In this document: positions 45,524 through 57,553 of the stretch, one piece after another
How positions within the stretch are numbered: position 1 is the stretch's first letter
Layout of the letters: each line of letters starts with the position of its first letter
Origin: Suillus spraguei
Taxonomy: Eukaryota; Basidiomycota; Agaricomycetes; Boletales; Suillaceae
NCBI GenBank assembly: GCA_016800925.1
Contig: JABCPU010000074.1
Location: 153,864 to 217,863 of the forward strand
Direction of reading: 5' to 3'
DNA: 64,000 nt
Position numbers and translations under genes: made by a program
Notes under the pieces: model-generated
Database searches by the model: none
Told to the model about the DNA's origin: nothing
Seen by the model: only the letters and a program-made list of their open reading frames with translations

Positions 45524-47864
45524 ATTGGGCATCGTTACTATAATGTCATCGTGCCTTGTTGTTTCATCTAGCATTCTTGCAATTGACCGTTTGAATTACA
45601 GAGGTGAATTAGAGATTAAACGATTGATTCTAGAGCTATCGTGATAGCGCCTGGCAGACCTTCCGAAAATGCCTTGAGAGTAAAACGATTCCATTCCAAG
45701 TAGGAAGGAGAAGCTCCTGTCTAGTCAACCCAGAGGACCTGATATTGTGATCAGGAGGTACTTACCATATCGTGATAGCCCTAACTCAAGTATATGGCAT
45801 GTCTTATCGTGTATTTATCCCCTCAATCTCCCTGATTCTCGGTGGAGATTATATAGTTGCGCCTGCGTAGTCTGTAGATTACAGGTTCTGATGTTGTCAC
45901 ACTCACATATCAAACTTGGCAAATAACATATATCCCCATAAGCCCGCATCGTTAACAGGATTCTTGGTATCAAAGGCAGTCAAATCGAAGACAATCAGCG
46001 ACTGACAAGTGACTCTCTGATATAAAAAAACGGGATGTTCTAGGTTCGTGCTTGGCAGTTCAACTCCCATATCCTATCCACCAGGAGCGACCGGAAGAAG
46101 ACGAGGAAGATCTGATATCACTCCAGTAGAACGGTGTAACGGGTCGCAACTGGCGTGGAATGGATGACCAGTATGACCAGTATGGCTTCACTTGCTGCGG
46201 GATGCGACTATCACAATGTGGCGAGCGGGTCAAAAAGTGGCTGTCTCGGTTTCCCAGGAAACCCATGAGCAAGTCTACTAAGTGGCGGAGAGGATTTCCG
46301 GCGGAGTGAGCAAAAAGCCCCAAGAAAATTAACAAAGGAGCTCGGCGGGCCAAATCAATTTCCCATCATGTGCCATTGTTTGTTTAGTCAGTCGTACCGG
46401 GACGATACACGACGATGCACACTTCAATCCATTAAATACCTTATTTCCCAACTCAAGATGTGGGCCGTTGGCGGTCGTGAGGAATGTTTGGCATCACGGC
46501 TATCAATGCAATATCTTGATACTAGTGTTTCATAAGGTTATTGGCGGCTGATGGTGGCTGCTATAATGATATTGTCAGGTCATGCGACGTCCTGAATGCT
46601 GTCACATCAGACGGACCTTGCGATAAGCCACACTACACTGCCTTGCTGGTGTTAGCGGTCGACAAGGATCCCCCTTATATAGTCTAACTCCCAAAGTTTA
46701 TTTCACATCGCGAATGCCGTCATTAGTAGTCCTGCAGTAGTAACTGACTGAAAACGTGATAGCCAAACGAACCAGTAATTTGATGGGTTATTCATCCATT
46801 TGCTTAAGTATCCGCATCCACTTGGCATCTATTCGCCCTCACTAACTTGAACATAGATGTTACCTACTAATGTGGGCTAACCGCCGTTTGATTAGCACCT
46901 GTGTGTTATCTGTGTCGAGACCTTGGATCATGTGCGGTTCCACGCAAACAATTGAGTATGGCGATGCTCATCAAAAAACGCTTTCACGTTCCCACCTAAA
47001 AGAGGCCATCAATGACATTGTGTAAGGACTCCGAGAGCTGAATCAGAGGGCAATTCGAAGTCACCCACCTAGTACATGGAACATTTAGCCTTGATGCTTG
47101 GGCTGTTCAAGAGAAGCCGGGGCAAGTGTATTGTCAATGAGTTGCTTGCAATCTACCTGTGTACGTTCATTCTCAGTGCCTAATTTAATTCCAGTTAGAT
47201 GCTCGCTCCCGAAGTACATCGATGAAAGTACTGCAGGTTCGCAGTAATAAGTACAACATCCAACAGAGGGGATGCATATGTCCGACACGGTAGTACATCT
47301 CATGATATCACAAGTAAGAAACGTAGCAATCGGCTGGCCATCAAATGATAGCAATAATAACAAAAAGACCGGAAACGAAATGAATGGGAGGCATATCCAA
47401 GAACAATGATCAATAGTACCACTAAAGATAGAACGCACTAACTTATAGAACTCCCAGAGCTGTGTTTCATGGGGGGGGGGGGGGCCTGGAGTTTTCCAAA
47501 CGATTCCAAAGTGCCTCATGTGCAACTCAAGTGTAAACTAGTCTTATACCTATAATATAGCTAGTAGAGAGCTCAGAATGCATTACAACTGGCACAGACG
47601 CTTGATATTTGAAATTTGGTGTTCGACAGATTTAGATAGATATTTATATAGACTTTCAAGTTACGCTCCTGCATACATTCGGAGTTAGAATTTGCGATGT
47701 ACACAGGTGCAACCATCATGCCATATTGCCATATGATAATCAGATGATCATGAGGCACCCTCTGTGACACTGATCATGGCCGCATTGCTGTGCACACTGG
47801 TCACTGTAGTACTTATTTTCAACTTCTTGTTGCATTTATTCACCCGTTGGGCCAACAAGAGACG
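45524..47864. other. long stretch without a recognised gene
   Basis: A run of 14 G lies at 47471-47484. A minus-strand ORF through it (47085-47519) has no family resemblance. The ORF at 46060-46353 has no ATG. ATGACCAGTATGACCAGTATGG near 46165 is a short tandem repeat. Confidence 0.4.
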
Positions 47865-49457
47865 ATGTCAACCCCGGATACCTTCGGTTTGCAGCTAGTC
47901 AAGGTAATTCAGTCGTGCTCTGTCCGCAACCCTTCTCTAATATTTCTTGTCAACGAAGTACGTTAACGGTAAGGTCAGGCTGATAGCAACATTCATTGTT
48001 ATTCACGAATCGGCTTCAGTCGCCGCATTAGCAATCCTGGTAAGTTGTACCGTCCAGTCTCGATGATCAATGATAATTCTGATGCATCACTAGATTTATG
48101 ACTACTTTGTCACGCTACACTCTGAAGTCAGAACAAATTAGCCATATATATCTTGGTGCTGATTTCTCTTGTAGGTTCAGTGGGCCTGGGGACGGAAGTG
48201 GGGGGTTGTTCGCATAACCTTCATAGTTTCGCGATATGTGCCCTTTGCTGGTGCATTCATGACCTTGTATTGTGAGATATTTACGCCAGCGTGCACGACT
48301 ACGCAAAAGCTGATTCCCAACCAGCCGCTCTCAAGACATGGGGCACGCAAGATGTGAGTACATGTTCGATCTTTGCGGCGACAACTACCCTTACTATAGC
48401 TCACACCAATGCAGTGTATGCCATTTAATGATGGTACAAATGGTTGGTCCAGACAATTTTCATTACATGGATTTACAATGATATTCTGCAGGTATACATT
48501 TCTTGGGAATCGTTGCCTCGGAAGGTTGGCTTTTTCATACGACATTACGGTGTGGGTCTATATTCAAACGCAGGATTATTGATTGCCAGGATCTACGGCT
48601 TCTCTGGCAACAACAACACTTACTTGATCGTTCTTCTCTCTTTGGGTTCGGTACAGTGATATTTTTACCTCCCTTGAGCACCACTGACCTGTGTGGCGCA
48701 GGCCGTCTTGGTAACGGCTGTGGTTCTAAGTGCTGCCCCTATCAATTTGGACATTTCAAGTGGTGAGGTCTCAATGTTCACATCCTAGTCTTAGTATTCA
48801 TTCTTTTCAGCCTCCCCGCCTTGCGTGCTTGAGGGGCATCGTAGTAGTGCCCTTGCGTATGGACTCCTAGCGTTTTTCGAGATTGGTGAGACGATCATTA
48901 ATTCAAAGTACCTTACCTGAAAATTCACTTCTAGTTCTCATGTCTACCACCGCATTTTTGAGATATCGACACTATCTTGGTTCTCATAGTACGCTAATAA
49001 GGATTATCTATCGTGATGGACTGTTCTACATATTCTGCATCATGAGTATGAACACCATTAGGTTATTGATTTTGTGCTGACATCTCTATAGTGATATCTA
49101 CAGCAAATGTGCTTGTAATCGCTGTGCTGCCTGTGAGTTCTTTCTTTGTTGAGCTGATCTCGAAGAACTGAGTAGATCCCTAGCTCACATACAGCGATTT
49201 GTTAGACGTGTTAGTCTGGTCGACCCATACATGTAGATGTATATCGTCAAAGCTCATCCCTCAATTTTAGACCTCAGGTTGTTGCGCACAGCGTTCTTGC
49301 TTCTCGCATACTTTTTAATCTTCCGGTGAAAAACGTGCCGGTCTTCCCCACATACCAATCCACGCCTTCAACGGAAATGTTATCGTGTCCACACGAGCTT
49401 AACATGATGTCTGGAGGCGGTAAGATAGCTGGTGGCGCTGACAACAATCAAGTTTAG
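47865..49457 (+). CDS. DUF6533 domain integral membrane protein
   Basis: A member of a large agaricomycete family with about seven membrane segments and unknown role. About twelve exons with 40-60 base introns. In order: MSTPDTFGLQLVK, YVNGKVRLIATFIVIHESAS, the DUF6533 signature AILIYDYFVTLHSEVQWAW and RITFIVSRYVPFAGAFMTLY, SALKTWGTQD, CMPFNDGTNG, IHFLGIVASEG, LLIARIYGFSGNNNTYLIVL, AVLVTAVVLSAAPINLDIS, PPCVLEGHRSSALAYGLLAF, RYRHYLGSHSTLIRIIYRDG, ISTANVLVIAVLP, VVAHSVLASRILFNLP, and a polar tail to the stop at 49457. All joins use GT-AG and give one frame except two near 49130-49270 that I could not fix exactly. No lesion seen. Confidence 0.78.
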
Positions 49458-50454
49458 ACTGCTAGTTCTGCAGGTAACATGATAAGTATTTGTCCTTTGA
49501 GTTTGCTGACTGTGGGTTTTCACCTTTAGTTTGTTTCTCTTTGTCGCGTCTTTCGCATTCAATACTGAGCTACTCTCTCCTACCCAGGTGTATGCGTCTT
49601 CAGTACTTAGAATTGCGTAGCAGTGGGTAATTCAATTTGGTTGCTCCCAGTGAAATTCCGTCCCTCTCGATCACACGAATATGAGGCAATGACTATCTTG
49701 ACGCTTCATTAATCATTTCAGAGCCATGTACAGCTATGTCGAAATGACAGCCTATGCATACAGCCACTATCATGATCTCGTTTTCCATTTTTCGAGACAA
49801 CGAATGAGTTGGGTGTGGTCACGAGCTTATGGAAAGCCAGACCACCACTGTGCTCTACTTCCGAGGCTTCTACTTCTCAGAACAGGTAAGTAGCTTCTAT
49901 TGGCATCCGAACACCTTGTGCGACTCGCGACTATTCGAAAAATTCAATTTTTATTGACCTTTTATTTAATGGTGTAGGAGCTTCAGTTGCAAGAAATATA
50001 TGTTGTGAAGCAGACGATGAAAAAACATAGTACTAATTTGTGCCTGCGAAGCGTAATCCCGCAATGGCTTCGAACAGAGAAGGTTTGGTTTGGTTTGGGT
50101 TTGGATATATTCCACCTTGGTGAACAGTGATTGCCATGATTTAAATTTTAGACACACAGTCGTATGTACCCGACAGCCAAGAATGTTCAAAATACTAATG
50201 TGTCTCTCCTTGCAATATTCTTCTTGATCGCGAATGCATTATAAATCACTGTAGATGAGCACTCTGTGCAATGGTCCTCAGTCTTCAGATCTTCAGACAT
50301 CGATTCATCGAATATGCAATTGACTAAGCCCGAAGAGAATCTACATAGAACCTGCGGCAACCTCACGACACACAATATAATTTATGTTTCGAACGTGTCC
50401 GAAGACACGACTCGCCATGGAGTAAATATTAATGTTGCAACAACAATTTGCACA
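49458..50454. other. no gene recognised
   Basis: Short scattered ORFs. A GGTTTGGTTTGGTTTGGG microrepeat lies near 50083-50104. Confidence 0.4.
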
Positions 50455-51200
50455 GGGGCTAAGACCAGTTAAGATGAACCTCCAAGTCCATGGGTGATGT
50501 CAAGGTATGTTCTAATAGAAAAAAATGTTGTCATCGGCAGGTTTCGAACCTACTCAGTCCAAGAGAAACAGATTTCGAGTCGGTTGTGGTACCATCAGGC
50601 TTAGACCAGTTACGGTGAACTTCTACAGAAACCATCACGAGCAAATATGAAGGTGTCTTTCGATAGAAAAAACCTTGTCATCGGCAGGTTTCGAACATAT
50701 AGACGGCTAGAGAAACAGATTTTGATTCTGTTATGGCAACCTCCTGGCTAAGACCAGCTACGGTAAAGTTCTAAAGCATCCATCCATGAGTGAATGTCAA
50801 GGTGTCTTCCAATAGAAAAAAACCTCATCGTTGGCAGGTTTTGAACCTGCACAGTCCAAGGTAAACATATTTTGATTCTGCTGTGGCAGCCACCAGGCTA
50901 AGACCAGTTACGGTGAACTTCCAAAGAAACTATCCACGAGTGAATATCAAGGTGTGTTTCGATAGAAAAAAACTCGTCGGCAGGTTTCAAACCTGTACAG
51001 TCCAAGGAAGACAGATTTTGATTCTGCTGTGGCAACTATCTGACTAAGACCAGTTATGGTGAACTTCTAAAGAAACCATCCATGAGTGAATGTCAAGGTG
51101 TGTTCCGATAGGAAAAAAACTGTAGTTCGGCAGGTTTCGAACCTGCGAGAAACAGATTTTGATTCTGTTGTGGTAACCACAACGGTCAGGTCAAAGTCGG
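50455..51200 (-). repeat. tandem array of degenerate tRNA-Ser-like units, period about 147 bp
   Basis: Five units, plus part of a sixth at the left edge, read on the minus strand. Each has TAACTGGTCTTAGCC (box A/D-arm-like), an anticodon-arm stem with loop CTCGAAA (CGA, Ser; unit 1) or ATCAAAA (units 2-5), a long variable arm (CTTGGACTG), a T-arm (GCAGGTTCGAAACCTGC or variants, box B near 50540, 50684, 50832, 50979 and 51129), a short 3' stretch (CGATGAC in unit 1) and then a T run suited to Pol III termination. The D-arm side carries an insertion, and the 5' acceptor strand is poorly kept, so these are not normal tRNA genes. Confidence 0.7.
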
Positions 51201-51966
51201 TGACTCTTCCACTTAACGACTCACGAGACTTCCTAAGTTGAAACCGAGATAATTCTAATTTATCATCATTAGCAGTAGGTTCGATACAATTGACGTTACC
51301 ACTAAGTACACATGGAGTCTCTAGAAACACAGAAGGAAATCAGCAGATACTAAAAAAAACGAGGACAATGAGACACTGCCGCCATCTTAAAGGCCAAACA
51401 TGGAGGATTGGAGACGGGAGTCTCATCTCCCCACAAAACGATGGCCGCGCAGTAATCCATTTCATCCCAAAAATAACATCAGGATCGGTAGCGAGAGCAC
51501 GACGATGAATCACTGAGGCCATGGGGATTTCAGCGAAACGCGAACTTGAGCCCAAATGGCTGAGCGAACGAGCAATCGAAGAAGACGAGAGAAGAATACG
51601 ATTCAACGTCAAAAGCAACTGACGCAGGAAGACGACCGATTTGAATGAGGTCCCGATGGTAAAACACGATATAACCCACTCCCTTATGGTAACGGGAATA
51701 AATCTACATGACACATTAGAATGGTAACACAGGGCAATGGCAGCACTTACCAGGTTCTGAGAAGTGGAAGCCTTGGAAGAAGAGCATTGGTCTGGCGAAC
51801 CAATGTGAAAGTGCATGTGAATATCAACAGAGTGGACGTAATTAAAGTTGTTATCAGGCCTGTGGAAACAGGCATCTGAACATACACAGCATCTTATCCT
51901 CGATGCAAAATATTGTCCATGGATGACTATTTACACAAGTATAAATGTCACCGCGGAAACGATGTC
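51201..51966. other. ULA1 3' region
   Basis: A minus-strand ORF of 158 codons (51340-51816, from an ATG) has no recognised domain and a non-protein-like composition. It may be a chance frame. Confidence 0.35.
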
Positions 51967-53899
51967 TCAAGCACTGATAGTTCCTGTCGATGTCTCAATC
52001 AAGTCGATTACACAGTAACCCTTCACAGGCACGTATTGCTTAGTGATCATCTTGATCACCTCTTGAGCAACCATGCCGCCAAGGAAAGCTGCAGTATTGG
52101 GCAGCTCGGAAAAAGGTGCTCGAGCACTAATATAGTGACATGAGCCATAACTTTAAACCAAGATATAGCCCGACTCACATTTCACCAATGGCATCGTCAG
52201 CCTCATCAGGAAGCTTATTAGGCTGTCCGACAATGGACTGAATCTTTGCACGAATAGACTCTGCCGATGGTGACACGGAGGTGTCGCTTGCTTGAAGCAA
52301 CGAAAGCGCAGAGAGGGCTAAATGTATGCATGTCTCCTTCGGCATCGTTGATAACGACTCCACTGACCCAACAGGCGAAAATAAGTGATCTGAGCCAATG
52401 CAAGGTTTCAAAGCATTACCTAGAGCAGCTTTATTCTCATCGAATGTATCCCAAGGTTTGCCTCTAAGAACGACCAACGCATGCGCATTCTTGACAAATG
52501 AATCAACCATGCAATCGTCGACTGGTATTCGGAGATAGCTCTTGAAAGTCTGTTTTTCTTCCTGCGCCCTCTCTTTATAAAGTCGCTGCAGTTGTATATA
52601 GTTAAGTGTGTCAGACTTCATATCTGGCAGGGTTGATGTGAGAGGGAGCGTATGTGTATCAGATTGTTTCGTGTACTCCTTCAGGGCAGCGAGAAGATGA
52701 AAGAAAGGAGATCGATCACAGTCCATAGTTTCAGTGGATAGCGCGGGGTCACTAAAAAGGGCCGCGATTTCCGAAGGAACCTGACGGAACAATTATGCCC
52801 AAACTCGAGATAGATGGAACAACAAAAACCTTGGTTTCCGTCCAACATCTGTATGCCTGTGCTTCTGCTTCGTCGAAGTTTTCTTCGTCCGCTTTCACCT
52901 TCTGCGCGAGGATGTCCTTCTTAAACTGTTGTCGTTCTTCGTATGATTTCGGTGGACTATCACCATGCTGTATGATCCTTCATGAACATGCATTCCACCC
53001 GAACAAGGACACTTACAGTTTTCTTCCAATCCTCAAGCGCACGAACTAAAATCACCACGTATGGTATGTGTCCGTGCTCTGTAGGATCCATCTTGTCATA
53101 TTCCAGCGACAGGGCGAGTTCTTTCAAAGCTGGGAATGGTTTGTCGATGCGGAGAGAAGGAGATGTTTCCGAGTGACTTTCGATAACTTTAAAACGTTAT
53201 GAGCATATTCAAGAACACATATCCGTACGTACCTGTGTGTTCATGAAATTGAATATAGAAATCTGCCAGGAATCCAGCTGATCGGACGACCACAAGAGGC
53301 GGGTATCTCGCATCTTTCCAAAGGAGTGCAGAGAGCTTGTTCAAGAGTGCATGATCTAGGTTATGGGCAATGACGATAGTGAACGAAGTGATCCACTCAG
53401 GCTGCGACTCGAGGATGCTCTCGAGATTTCTAGTATCTGCGCGACCTTCAACGCCGTCATTTAGCTCGCTCAGAAGCCGTACAGCCTCCTCTGCTCTATA
53501 TTTTCCAATACTGTCGGATCCTTCTAAGAAGAAGTTATTCCCGGCATCAGAGTGTGACACCTTGGCGTGATCAAGGATAGTGAAGTGCCCGATACCAGGA
53601 AGAACGAGGTTCTTCAAAATTGAAGTTGAAGTGGCGGATCCAGATACCAAAAGTACCCGAGAAGACTCTAATGCACTCTGTCCAGTTGCTGCCCACAAGC
53701 TTGTTCGCAAAATGTCAATTGGGCCTCATTTGTAAAGTTCTCCTGAAGTAATCTTACCGGAGTTGACGATCATATCTTCGTGTTTTAGCATCTGGGGCAG
53801 ACCTATGTCTGGTCAGCCAATAAGTCTTAATTTACTAAAGAGATCATACTCTATTGCAGTAGTTGCAGTCACGATGTCCTGAGAGTCTTGACTAGACAT
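51967..53899 (-). CDS. ULA1: NEDD8-activating enzyme E1 regulatory subunit (APPBP1/NAE1 homologue)
   Basis: Pairs with Uba3 to activate NEDD8/Rub1 for cullin modification. Seven exons: complement(join(51967..52126,52179..52780,52830..52967,53017..53186,53233..53699,53758..53802,53850..53899)), 543 aa, all phases consistent. N-terminus MSSQDSQDIVTATTAIE, then KTRRYDRQLRLWAATGQSAL, LKNLVLPGIGHFTILDHAKV and DAGNNFFLEGSDSIGKYRAE: the pseudo-adenylation fold. LRIDKPFPALKELALSLEYD, KVPSEIAALFSDPAL, and LPNTAAFLGGMVAQEVIKMI near the end match the family. The ATP-binding glycines are altered (VSGSATSTS), as usual for this non-catalytic subunit. Confidence 0.94.
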
Positions 53900-54024
53900 A
53901 TCGACGTTCGAAAGTAAAGAGTGTGGCTGAAAGCGGCAACTGATAAGTAAGTGAAGGTGACAAATTGACGCGTACAGTCACACATTTGTCACACCGTGAG
54001 ATCCGTGTCTCTTTGACCTTCACT
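53900..54024. promoter_or_regulatory. bidirectional promoter, ULA1 and PSF1
   Basis: Only 125 bases separate the divergent start codons, so the promoters must overlap. Both products act around the cell cycle (cullin neddylation and replication), which makes shared control plausible but unproven. No TATA box is seen. Confidence 0.5.
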
Positions 54025-54609
54025 ATGACGGACACGCGTCAGTTCGGTGATCTTGCCACCCAGCTCATCGTGGAATCTCGTAGATCGACACTGACGGATA
54101 CTCTTCTCAAATATAATGATAATCTTGTCCGGTCTATCATCCGGGAACAACGCGACCTCGAAAAAATGACTGAATCCAATCAGAACGTCACTCCAGCGAT
54201 GCTCATCTATCAAACAACCATCGTACGAAACAAGAGATGCCTCCTAGCATATCACAAGCACCGTATGGATAGACTGCGCGACATGTATTGGGCCGCTGGA
54301 GGTGCTTTACCGCATATCCTGAGCAATCAAGATATTCGTAGTAAACTCTCTCCCCATGAAGTCGACTTCCTTCGCCAGTACAGCACATCTGTGATGGATT
54401 ATCGTGCCGGTTTTTCCAACGAACTCGATATCACAGCCAGTATCACCCATCCACCCAAAGATTTGCATGTGCTGGTTCACGTTATCAGGGATTGTGGGAT
54501 TATACAGACAGAGCTTGGGACCATCGATTTTCAGAAGGGGCAGAGATTTATGGTCAGGAGAGCTGATATCGAGCACCTCATTGTGCAAGGTTATCTCGAG
54601 GAGGTTTGA
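54025..54609 (+). CDS. PSF1: DNA replication complex GINS subunit Psf1
   Basis: Part of the GINS tetramer (Sld5-Psf1-Psf2-Psf3), which with Cdc45 and Mcm2-7 forms the replicative helicase. Single exon, 194 aa, usual length. It starts MTDTRQFGDLATQLIVESRR. The helical A-domain includes IYQTTIVRNKRCLLAYHKHR and RLRDMYWAAGG; after the linker (LSPHEVDFLRQYSTSVMDY) the small B-domain reads PPKDLHVLVHVIRDCGIIQT and ends with LIVQGYLEEV, the family's typical C-terminus. An upstream in-frame ATG at 53965 would add 20 residues but does not match the family start. Confidence 0.95.
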   Translation: MTDTRQFGDLATQLIVESRRSTLTDTLLKYNDNLVRSIIREQRDLEKMTESNQNVTPAMLIYQTTIVRNKRCLLAYHKHRMDRLRDMYWAAGGALPHILSNQDIRSKLSPHEVDFLRQYSTSVMDYRAGFSNELDITASITHPPKDLHVLVHVIRDCGIIQTELGTIDFQKGQRFMVRRADIEHLIVQGYLEEV

Positions 54610-54743
54610 TGGTGCGTTGCAAATTTTTCGTTAACAGGAAAGGTTTTGACTATGATCAGAAAGGAAACACGTGGCTGTGTTTATTTCGGATGCTGCCAAA
54701 CAACTTGACACTTTGTTGAATGTGTCTACGCGCTGCCTCCACC

Positions 54744-55848
54744 ATGATGCGGTGTGGTCTCCACAACTGCTCAAAATTATCATCAAGTTTACAAAATCGC
54801 TTTCCTTCATATCCTAAATACCTGTCTACACATTTACGACCGTTTTCAACCGCGACTCCTAAAGCTTCTCCGTCCCTTGCCGTCCAGCCAACAAACGAAC
54901 GCTATGATCTCTTCTTTTCTGAGGGCCCTAGTCCTCCCATGTTTACACCAAATAAAGGGGGTTCCGGCGGTTCTGAAGATATATCCGACCATGAATGGCA
55001 AATTCGGACAGGTAAGTCTGGCACGCTACCCTGAGGAGATACACTGATGCTACAACCAGATCTCCTTATAATCATCACTCTTTTTGGTCGTTTGTTATCG
55101 TATAGGCCGCGCCATCTATATCCTACAGCAAACGCTTCCTGATTTCTTCGATGTCGGCCTTGTCTCAAGCATAGATCCTACAAAGACACCGGCTCTCATC
55201 GATTCCAAAGAACCGGATTCGCCGGAGGTAGAAAACATTTACAGTCCAAAAGTGAGGTTAGCGTACACGCCCCCTGTTGCCCTTCCTTTGCCATTTCCAA
55301 GAACACTTGGCCTGGAAGGTCAGTAATGTGCCTATATCACGTTCCTGTCACTAAGGACAACTTTCTTCAGGGCTGCCGCTGTACCTGGCTTCATCTGTCT
55401 TTATCCGGCACACAATGAGAACATTGTACTCAGACATTCGTGTAGAGCTGCGCAAGGTGGCAGTGCAAGGATCGCCGTCCGCGCACTCAGAAGGTACCGC
55501 AGCTGGAAGCCACTCGAATCACCGGCGAGACAAGAGTCTTTTCATTGGCCTGGATGTGTATGGCACGATACGCGTCAGCGGTGGCGTTGGGCAATGGCAA
55601 ATGTCAGGATCTTTACCATCAACACTGATTCTTGCTGATCATGATCGAATAGAGACTCGACGTACGACTTTTCGCCTATTTCAGGGCTGATACAGACGCA
55701 TACCGTTAATTCCATACATCCAGCTCCCCATCAGGCTGCATATGATGCGCTGAGAGCGTCGCTTAATAGTGTGTTCGGCTTCAGCGGGCCTGGTTCAGGG
55801 GATATCCGACCAGGAGAGGTTCGGGCGATCAATGGTGATAAGGGGTGA
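54744..55848 (+). CDS. DUF2358/C6orf136-like protein, probably mitochondrial
   Basis: Function unknown. Four exons: join(54744..55011,55106..55318,55371..55602,55653..55848), 302 aa, in frame throughout. The start codon lies in CCACCATGATG. The first ~45 residues are rich in Ser, Arg, His and Leu with few acids (MMRCGLHNCSKLSSS, YLSTHLRPFSTATPKASPS), a likely mitochondrial presequence. The core reads GRAIYILQQTLPDFFDVGLV, IYSPKVRLAYTPPVALPLPF, GLPLYLASSVFIRHTMRTLY, SLFIGLDVYGTIRVSGGVGQ and HTVNSIHPAPHQAAYDALRA, as in fungal members of this group. The last intron (GTCAGG to GAATAG) was chosen because it restores the conserved STYDFSPISGLIQ. Confidence 0.85.
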
Positions 55849-56294
55849 CCTAGATTTAGTTCATGTATTTTCAGTGTTGTTGGCAAAATTGGTTCTGCCT
55901 GGTCCTCGGCAAGACTGACGCGGTGTAGAAAAAGTCCAAACTCGTGGATATGGACCTTGGATATGGTGTAGTTTAGATTCAATAAACATAAAAACCAACG
56001 TTCCTAGAGCAAGATGGAGGACGCCGCCTCGCATCAATGATCAACGAAAGTTTCGGGCCCCTGGAACAAGTTCAGAACAACTCTTATCGCTACTAAGTTA
56101 CTAGAAATGCAAACATCGCAGAGACATTGACAATTCAGCGGGCGCCCGAATATAGAGTTGGGAGATACTGTGTCGGAAACTTGAGGTAAGTAATGGAAGG
56201 TCCTTCGCATTCATAGTCAAGGTCGCACTTGGCATCGGAAAGTGCTGGAGATTAAACGTAATGATGCCCGTAGGTCTATAATCAGTCAGTAGCT
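55849..56294. other. no gene recognised
   Basis: Intergenic sequence after the DUF2358-like gene, likely its 3' end and nothing else that I can see. Confidence 0.4.
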
Positions 56295-56700
56295 CTATTT
56301 GCTAGCGGCCAAGCGGATGGCCGCCTTTAACTTGGTGACAAAACCCTCCAATCGATTTCCAAAATTCGTGCAAACTTTCGACAGCACGGCGCCATAAAAG
56401 CCGCAGAGGCCACCCGCTGCCATGCTCACATTCACACTCGTAAAAAGGTTGGCATTACTGTCGAGACTACACACGATCTTGAGCAGCCTTTGCATGGGTA
56501 CTATCTCCGCTCGCGTCGTGATGTAGCACAAAGAGTACCTCACCTGACAACGCTGTTGCCGAATTTGCGGCTCCCGAATCACGGTTGAAGAAAACTAAAG
56601 AAATCCAGAATATTAATGAAGTCAAAGTACTGGAAGGAAAATGCTTGATTTTGACGAGTTGGATCGGATCGACCAAGGAATACTTGCAGTAATACTACCG
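56295..56700 (-). CDS. possible small multi-exon hypothetical gene
   Basis: The 3' part (to the stop at 56295) reads LLKIVCSLDSNANLFTSVNV, MAAGGLCGFYGAVLSK and NRLEGFVTKLKAAIRLAASK, which looks like real protein. Upstream pieces (NRDSGAANSATALS near 56560) could join through an intron with GTGAGG and GCGGAG ends, but I could not settle the exon structure or the start. Not recognised. Confidence 0.3.
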
Positions 56701-57553
56701 CAGGTCATTCTAGACGAGGTAATCATTATGATGGGAGTCATAGGACGCAACATATACATAGTTATAAGTAGTCAAGACGTCGACTGTTCTTCTGCCGGTT
56801 ATAACCGGCAAAACTACAAGCAGTCACCCACACCACACACTATGTAGTAAACCTAACACAGAATTCTCCGCGTTCATTATTTCTTCGCCAATTATCGGCC
56901 GCCACTCTATTGCCTCGCTAAAACAATCCATGTCCTGTCGACGGTCGTTGGCTGGCGTGAGAGTTCATCCACCACTCTCGTTTCCATCATTAAATTGACA
57001 TACTTGTAAAATAGAAGAGGGATCTCACTGCTCAGTCCGCCTGCTTGCACACAAGATCAACGAAGGAGTCGAGTGTCGGCAAAGTCCGGCTGGCCCTGGC
57101 AATGATATTGGCGAACGTGCTGACGGTAACAGGGCATCCAGAAGTGCCAACTTGATGTGGTATTGTTTGAATTTTTAGCTGGAAAATAAGGCTAAGATCC
57201 AGCCTGCGCTGTGGATGTCTTTAAAAACATCAAAGACTTGCATGAGGCAGTACGTACTGTATTACGATGATCACATCTTCTAGCAGCGGCGACGATAATA
57301 AATTACTTTGATAGATCATGATGAAACCGATCTGTGTCGGAATCCGGGAAATGTATAGGGAACGGTTGCCATGCATTGGTCCCGTTGACCCAAGTTTAGA
57401 AACCATATGTATCACAATTAACTTTCAACTCTTTCTCAACTCGCTCCGCCTCTTTCATCTCACGTCTTTTTACCTTGAGCTCGCCGCCGACCTCGTCTTT
57501 CATTGACTGCACACTCATTTTTTTCCAATCGTTAAGGCATTCTTTCAAACGCA
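56701..57553. other. LysM gene upstream region
   Basis: No gene recognised. A short inverted repeat (TGCCGGTTATAACCGGCA) lies at about 56794-56811. CT-rich sequence at 57420-57540 just before the LysM start is typical of fungal promoters. Confidence 0.4.

Noticed and set aside
47085..47519. 144-codon minus-strand ORF crossing the G14 tract
   Set aside because: The frame depends on an error-prone homopolymer, and the protein resembles nothing.
50455..51200. CRISPR array
   Set aside because: The repeats are 147 bp long and diverged, without short constant repeats and unique spacers, and the sequence is eukaryotic.
51340..51816. 158-codon minus-strand ORF
   Set aside because: No domain, odd composition and no homologue that I recognise. 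It lies between the tRNA-like array and the ULA1 3' end and is probably chance.
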